Below, one piece after another: positions 32,404-32,613 of a stretch of 32,613 bases of DNA; position 1 is the first letter of the stretch, and every line of letters begins with the position of its first letter. The notes under the pieces were generated by a model. That model was given only the letters and a program-made list of their open reading frames with translations, ran no database searches and was not told the DNA's origin. A program made the translations under genes and the position numbers. The stretch comes from an uncultured Pelagibacteraceae bacterium (GTDB lineage Bacteria; Pseudomonadota; Alphaproteobacteria; Pelagibacterales; Pelagibacteraceae): assembly GCA_902514945.1 (NCBI GenBank), contig CABXSO010000009.1:1-32613 (forward strand). The letters run 5' to 3'.

Positions 32404-32613
32404 TCAAAGATTGGGCCTATAATAAGATTTTTTTCCCTTCATTGAACTCATTAATCCTAATAATCTCATCTGATAAATTTTTCTTTTAAAAGTATTCAAA
32501 GTAATTAAATAATATAAAAATTTCATCTTTGCCGAGATTAAGTTTTTAAAAACCCTTAATACAGCTGTCATATAACCATAATGTTTTTTATTAAAATAAA
32601 ATTTTGACCACAT
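32404..32613 (-). CDS. glycosyltransferase family 2-like protein, C-terminal part (cut by window edge)
   Basis: The frame runs off the right edge, so only the last 69 or so codons are visible; the ATG at the edge need not be the start. The segment WSKFYFNKKHYGYMTAVLRVFKNLISAKMKF followed by MRLLGLMSSMKGKKSYYRP resembles the C-terminal tail of family 2 glycosyltransferases, with an aromatic-basic amphipathic region that lies at the membrane and a GLxxSxxGK-YRP ending. The catalytic domain is outside the window. It converges with apt, with a 4-bp gap. Confidence 0.55.
   Translation of the reverse strand: MWSKFYFNKKHYGYMTAVLRVFKNLISAKMKFLYYLITLNTFKRKIYQMRLLGLMSSMKGKKSYYRPNL

Overview
The window looks like a stretch of a SAR11-type alphaproteobacterium (Candidatus Pelagibacter or a close relative). 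This is inferred from the very AT-rich sequence, AGA-dominated arginine codons, start/stop overlaps of 1-19 bp, almost no non-coding DNA (no gap reaches 200 bp), and the gene content: TRAP and amino-acid ABC uptake, a SpeD-SpeE fusion, a DUF2061 protein and class I RNR. No rRNA, tRNA, IS element, CRISPR array or prophage gene was seen.

Layout. 1-1019: 3' part of a PrpC-type (2-methyl)citrate synthase. 1206-4041 (+): three genes overlapping by 4 bp each, encoding a PhyH-type Fe/2OG dioxygenase, a class I SAM methyltransferase and an EgtD-like histidine N-alpha-methyltransferase. The first two prefer CGN arginine codons; the third and its surroundings use AGR. 4060-7965 (-): class I ribonucleotide reductase nrdA-nrdB, then an IsdG-type heme monooxygenase-like protein, a 61-aa unknown and a DUF4149 membrane protein; a probable NrdR box pair precedes nrdA. 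8123-9889 (+): phosphomannomutase/phosphoglucomutase and a DUF2061 protein whose start codon abuts a hairpin plus U-tract. 9890-14609 (-): a TRAP transporter (dctP-dctQ-dctM) running into dusA and a TauE/SafE permease. 14705-15847 (+): a family III CoA-transferase, divergent from the TRAP genes. 15844-17626 (-): RNA polymerase omega with a long acidic tail, and an MFS permease. 17638-19822 (+): beta-hydroxyacid dehydrogenase, PNPOx-like flavoprotein, outer-membrane-barrel-like protein. 19845-20803 (-): a cis-CaaD-like tautomerase and a gamma-carbonic anhydrase-like protein. 20824-24981: thioredoxin-fold protein, GT4, GT9 (-), DUF6165 and a metal-ligand-free M24/creatinase-fold hydrolase.

24978-31838 (-) is the most coherent unit. 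Read in transcription order it is mtnP, a secreted serine hydrolase, mtnA, a FucA-type class II aldolase, a speD-speE fusion, then an ABC uptake system for basic amino acids or opines (binding protein plus two permeases, no ATPase). apt diverges from mtnP at 31872. Together these predict spermidine synthesis with salvage of its by-product: MTA is split to adenine (to Apt) and methylthioribose-1-phosphate, isomerised by MtnA, and cleaved by the aldolase to DHAP and methylthioacetaldehyde, a 'DHAP shunt' rather than the full methionine salvage cycle. The window ends in the C-terminal part of a probable family 2 glycosyltransferase.

Main candidates for something new: the dioxygenase-methyltransferase-EgtD cassette, the polyamine/MTA shunt operon with an unexplained exported hydrolase, and the cis-CaaD-like enzyme with all six catalytic residues. 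All functions are read from motifs by eye; no database search was run.
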